Of a DNA stretch of 7,900 nt, positions 5,771 to 7,900 are shown in pieces. The position numbers were made by a program, and so were the translations under genes. The stretch is from Anaerolineales bacterium (GTDB lineage: Bacteria > Chloroflexota > Anaerolineae > Promineifilales > Promineifilaceae): contig JAGQGA010000236.1 in assembly GCA_020432595.1 (NCBI GenBank), forward strand, positions 1 to 7,900, in the 5' to 3' direction. Below the pieces are notes generated by a model. That model was not told the origin of the DNA. It did no database searches and saw only the letters and a program-made list of their open reading frames with translations. Position 1 is the stretch's first letter, and every line of letters starts with the position of its first letter.

Positions 5771-6440
5771 GTATCGGCTCCCCTAACACAATCTCCGTCC
5801 GGTGAATCCGCGCCGCCAGCGGGTCTACTCCTAATTCCAGCAGCACTTCATCGGGGCGGCCGGTGCGCGAATGTTGCAGCATGAGCCGCATGTGTAGCAC
5901 TGTGCCGGTCTCATCTTCGCCCACTTGCTCAATGGCTAAGGCAAGGATTAACGGCCGTAAATCATATGCTTTCTTCTTACGCTCATGCCCCCGCTCCCTC
6001 ACTACCTCATCGGCATTCATCAGGTTGTCAATTTGCTGCTGTAAAACGGCCGTTTCCACCCTGTCCAACAGCGTCACCCGATACACCGCCTCATGGGTGA
6101 TGGTTTGCAGCGGCGGCTCCTTAATCGGCACCTCTTCCACTTGCACTACCTCAATCCCCGGTGCCATCCGTGCCATCATCTGCGTCCGCGCCGCCTCCGG
6201 CTCCATCGCCTTCCCCAAATAAATATCGGCCATCTCACATTCGCTGGTAAACCCCAGCGGCAGCGCCGTTGCCAACTGCATTCGCGGATGGCGGTTAAAC
6301 CCCTGCGTATACGCCATCGGAATCCGCGCCCGCGTCAGCGACCGCTCCAGCGTTCGCGCCAAATCCAGATGCCCAATAAACCGCGTCGGCCCAAATTTCC
6401 GAAACGTTAAACGAAGTCGTTGTACATAATTAGCTTGCAT
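5757..6440 (-). CDS. Radical-SAM-linked DUF2344/TIGR03936 family protein
   Basis: A 227-residue protein of the DUF2344/TIGR03936 family, a companion domain to a B12-binding-type radical SAM protein (TIGR03960). The N-terminal block fits well: LRLTFRKFGPTRFIGHLDL (9-27), RTLERSLTRARIPMAYTQGF (29-48), then HPRMQLATALPLGFTSECE to residue 69. The biochemical role of the family is not firmly known; gene neighbourhoods link it to RNA metabolism and the RNase E/G region. Here the radical SAM partner is not adjacent: upstream is an unrelated monooxygenase and downstream a lipoprotein. The partner may lie elsewhere in the genome. ATG 6440 is taken because the family motif begins within ten residues; no Shine-Dalgarno is present. 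The C-terminal S-N-Q and stop come from the 7-bp repeat, so the natural tail may have been altered. One palindrome (6045, TAV) and one variant (5950) lie inside. Confidence 0.85.
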   Translation of the reverse strand: MQANYVQRLRLTFRKFGPTRFIGHLDLARTLERSLTRARIPMAYTQGFNRHPRMQLATALPLGFTSECEMADIYLGKAMEPEAARTQMMARMAPGIEVVQVEEVPIKEPPLQTITHEAVYRVTLLDRVETAVLQQQIDNLMNADEVVRERGHERKKKAYDLRPLILALAIEQVGEDETGTVLHMRLMLQHSRTGRPDEVLLELGVDPLAARIHRTEIVLGEPIPSNQ

Positions 6441-6448
6441 AACCGTCT

Positions 6449-6454
6449 ATTGTA
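6449..6454 (-). promoter_or_regulatory. -10-like box TACAAT close to the DUF2344 start
   Basis: TACAAT (6454 down to 6449) ends eight bases before ATG 6440, so transcription would start about two bases before the start codon. This matches the missing Shine-Dalgarno and suggests a leaderless or nearly leaderless message. No convincing -35 is seen. Confidence 0.35.
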
Positions 6455-6510
6455 TAAGATTGGAGCGATTTGCCATAGCGTCAGCCGATGCAGCAACCTA
6501 TCAGAAACTT

Positions 6511-6573
6511 TCACGCAAAGGCACAAAGGCGCGAAGAAAAACCTTCATCTTTGCGCCTTGCGCCTTTGCGTGA
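6511..6573. repeat. Near-perfect inverted array of CGCAAAGG units downstream of the monooxygenase
   Basis: The left arm (6511-6537) starts TCACGCAAAGG, with CGCAAAG-like units at 6514, 6522 and 6530, an 8-base period. The right arm (6548-6573) ends CCTTTGCGTGA. The arms are complementary apart from two mismatches and one missing base, around a 10-base loop (6538-6547). The stem is strong enough to end transcription of the monooxygenase, whose stop is at 6621, although there is no U-tract. The rest of the 6441-6620 gap holds nothing else recognised. Confidence 0.75.
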
Positions 6574-6620
6574 TCTATTTAAACTCTACTTTGACTCAAT
6601 CAACGGTAATACAAACAAAA

Positions 6621-7900
6621 TTAACCAAGGTGGTGAACCTCTTGCAGCCCATACACCGGCGTGGGAATTCCCACCTGACGCGCCTTTAGCTGTAGCGACA
6701 GGAATTGCGAATAGTGGCGTGATTGATGCAGGTTGCCACCGTGGAACCACAGTGCCTTTTGCTGGGTCGGTTTCCACATATTGCGCTGTTCCCCTTCCCA
6801 CGGGCCGGGATCTTTTTTGGTGTCAGAACCCAACCCCCACACCTTGCCCACCTTGTCGGCCACTTCCTGCGAGATGAGCCGGGCGGCAAAGCCGTTCATT
6901 GAACCATAGCCGGTTGCCAGCACAATGAGATCGGCTGGGAGTTCGCTGCCATCGGTTAAAACCACCGAATGTTCGTTGATGTGGTCAATATTCACCCCGC
7001 TCCGCAGCTTCACGCTGCCGTCAATGATGAGCTGTGAAGCCCCTACATCAATGTAGTAGCCAGAACCACGGCGCAAATATTTCATAAAGAGACCAGAACC
7101 ATCATCGCCCCAATCAAGCATAAATCCAGCTTTTTCCAACTGCTCATAAAATTCCGCATCACGCCGCGCCATTTCTTCATAAACAGGAATTTGGAAGGTG
7201 TGGAGAATGCGATAGGGCAATGAGGCAAAAATCATGTCAGCGGTGTTGGTGTCTACACCGTTGGCAAGTGCCCTTTCGGAGTAAAGGTCGCCCAAAGCCA
7301 AATCCATCAGCGTGTCGGAGCGGGCGATGTGGGTGGAGGAACGCTGAATCATCGTCACATCGGCATCGTTTTCATAGAGAGCGGCGCAAATGTCATGAGC
7401 GGAGTTATTGGATCCGAGAACAACGCACTTTTTGCCTGCATAAGCCTCACTATCGCGGTGGGCGCTGGAGTGATGGATTTCACCCTTGAAGGTATCGGCT
7501 CCAGGGATATTGGGAACGTTGGGCATACCCGACATACCGGTGGCTAAAACAAGCTGTTTGGGGCGCAAGACAAGGTCTTCACCGTTACGATTGACATGGA
7601 CTTCCCATTCCTGGGTTTCTTCATTGTAGCTGGCCTTTTTACACAAGGTTGAACCCCAGTAGTTGAGTTCCATCACCTTGGTATACATTTCCAACCAGTC
7701 GCCAATTTTGTCTTTAGGAGCAAAAACGGGCCAATGATCGGGAAAGGGAAGGTAGGGGAGATGGTCATACCAAACGGGGTCGTGGAGGCAGAGAGATTTA
7801 TAGCGATTGCGCCAGGAGTCGCCGGGGCGTGGGTTTTTCTCAATAATGATGGTGGGTACACCCAACCGCTTGAGGCGTGCGCCAAGACCAATGCCACCCT
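6621..7900 (-). CDS. Flavin-containing monooxygenase (class B, FMO-like), N-terminus outside the window
   Basis: The frame is open to the window's right edge; 425 residues and the natural stop are visible. The TTG at 7865 is internal, because codons before it (GGIGLGARLKR) continue the FAD-binding glycine loop. Visible marks, numbered from the first residue in the window: GGIGLG at 1-6; GDSWRNRY with SLCLHDPVWYDHLPYLPFP shortly after; ATGMSG at 119-124; FKGEIHHSSAH at 137-147, in the place of the FMO fingerprint; the NADPH-binding loop GSNNSAHD at 162-169; and ATGYGSMNG from 328. The protein should use FAD, NADPH and O2 to oxygenate a small substrate, which cannot be named from sequence. Relatives of this type are often about 600 residues with an N-terminal NTF2/SnoaL-like domain, so about 170 residues probably lie upstream. 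By eye its codons are less GC-rich than its neighbours' and it has no AACGGCCGTT palindrome, consistent with later acquisition. Confidence 0.9.
   Translation of the reverse strand, partial: GGIGLGARLKRLGVPTIIIEKNPRPGDSWRNRYKSLCLHDPVWYDHLPYLPFPDHWPVFAPKDKIGDWLEMYTKVMELNYWGSTLCKKASYNEETQEWEVHVNRNGEDLVLRPKQLVLATGMSGMPNVPNIPGADTFKGEIHHSSAHRDSEAYAGKKCVVLGSNNSAHDICAALYENDADVTMIQRSSTHIARSDTLMDLALGDLYSERALANGVDTNTADMIFASLPYRILHTFQIPVYEEMARRDAEFYEQLEKAGFMLDWGDDGSGLFMKYLRRGSGYYIDVGASQLIIDGSVKLRSGVNIDHINEHSVVLTDGSELPADLIVLATGYGSMNGFAARLISQEVADKVGKVWGLGSDTKKDPGPWEGEQRNMWKPTQQKALWFHGGNLHQSRHYSQFLSLQLKARQVGIPTPVYGLQEVHHLG

Larger units (their letters stand above)
174..6054. repeat. Dispersed highly iterated palindrome AACGGCCGTT (17 exact copies)
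   Basis: Exact copies start at 174, 354, 764, 966, 1386, 1556, 2314, 2758, 3182, 3736, 4152, 4915, 5061, 5198, 5542, 5639 and 6045. One-base variants (AACGGCCGTA) start at 3537 and 5950. Several extend to 12 or 14 bp, for example AAAACGGCCGTTTT at 172 and 3734 and GAAACGGCCGTTTC at 3180 and 5540. All lie inside coding sequence. Chance expectation for one 10-mer in 7.9 kb is about 0.01. The behaviour resembles the cyanobacterial HIP1 octamer, but with a different sequence. Confidence 0.95.

Noticed and set aside
4377..5860. Extra CGGCCG cores at about 4377, 5403 and 5855.
   Set aside because: They lack the flanking AA/TT of the iterated palindrome and are expected in GC-rich coding sequence, so they were not counted.
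6488..6877. Plus-strand frame across the CGCAAAGG element into the monooxygenase.
   Set aside because: Its first part is the inverted repeat and the rest is antisense to a well-conserved enzyme.
7863..7865. TTG as the start codon of the monooxygenase.
   Set aside because: In-frame codons before it encode the glycine-rich FAD loop, so the gene continues past the window edge.

Overview
The window probably comes from a Chloroflexota genome (Anaerolineae-like, perhaps the Promineifilaceae or Caldilinea side). This is inference from overall style. The secreted and lipid-anchored proteins carry Pro/Thr-rich linkers, WD40 proteins are present, a radical-SAM-linked DUF2344 protein is present, intergenic gaps hold inverted arrays of short tandem units, and a 10-bp palindrome AACGGCCGTT recurs at very high density. 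No rRNA or marker gene in the window fixes the taxonomy. No tRNA, rRNA, CRISPR array or transposase was seen.

Layout, left to right: (1) the last 40 codons of a plus-strand gene, possibly an alpha/beta hydrolase; (2) a convergent minus-strand YbaK/EbsC-type aminoacyl-tRNA deacylase (162-635); (3) a small plus-strand three-helix membrane protein (754-1047); (4) an intergenic inverted array of CACAGAG units; (5) a minus-strand membrane-anchored WD40 gene (3346 to 1314) split into two overlapping frames at a run of nine A; (6) a divergent plus-strand ATP-grasp ligase (3516-4787) with an extended -10 promoter; (7) a minus-strand lipoprotein with a phosphodiester-glycosidase (NAGPA/DUF2233) domain (4855-5700); (8) a minus-strand DUF2344/TIGR03936 protein (5757-6440); (9) an intergenic CGCAAAGG inverted array; (10) the C-terminal 425 residues of a flavin-dependent monooxygenase (6621-7900, minus), whose N-terminus lies outside the window.

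The genes do not form an obvious pathway. Orientation changes often and most genes look like single transcription units. What unites the window is its repeat content. From 174 to 6054 there are 17 exact copies of AACGGCCGTT and two one-base variants. All 19 lie inside coding sequence and they are read in all three codon phases, as T-A-V, N-G-R or R-P. The right-hand 1.85 kb, including the monooxygenase, has none. The gaps between genes hold a different repeat class: inverted arms built of 7-, 8- or about 10-bp tandem units.

The second notable point is the WD40 gene. The first frame encodes six blades and the second eight, which together make exactly two seven-bladed propellers. The break sits on A AAA AAC, a classical -1 slippery heptamer. 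The gene is therefore one protein of about 677 residues, interrupted by a sequencing indel, a real mutation, or productive slippage.
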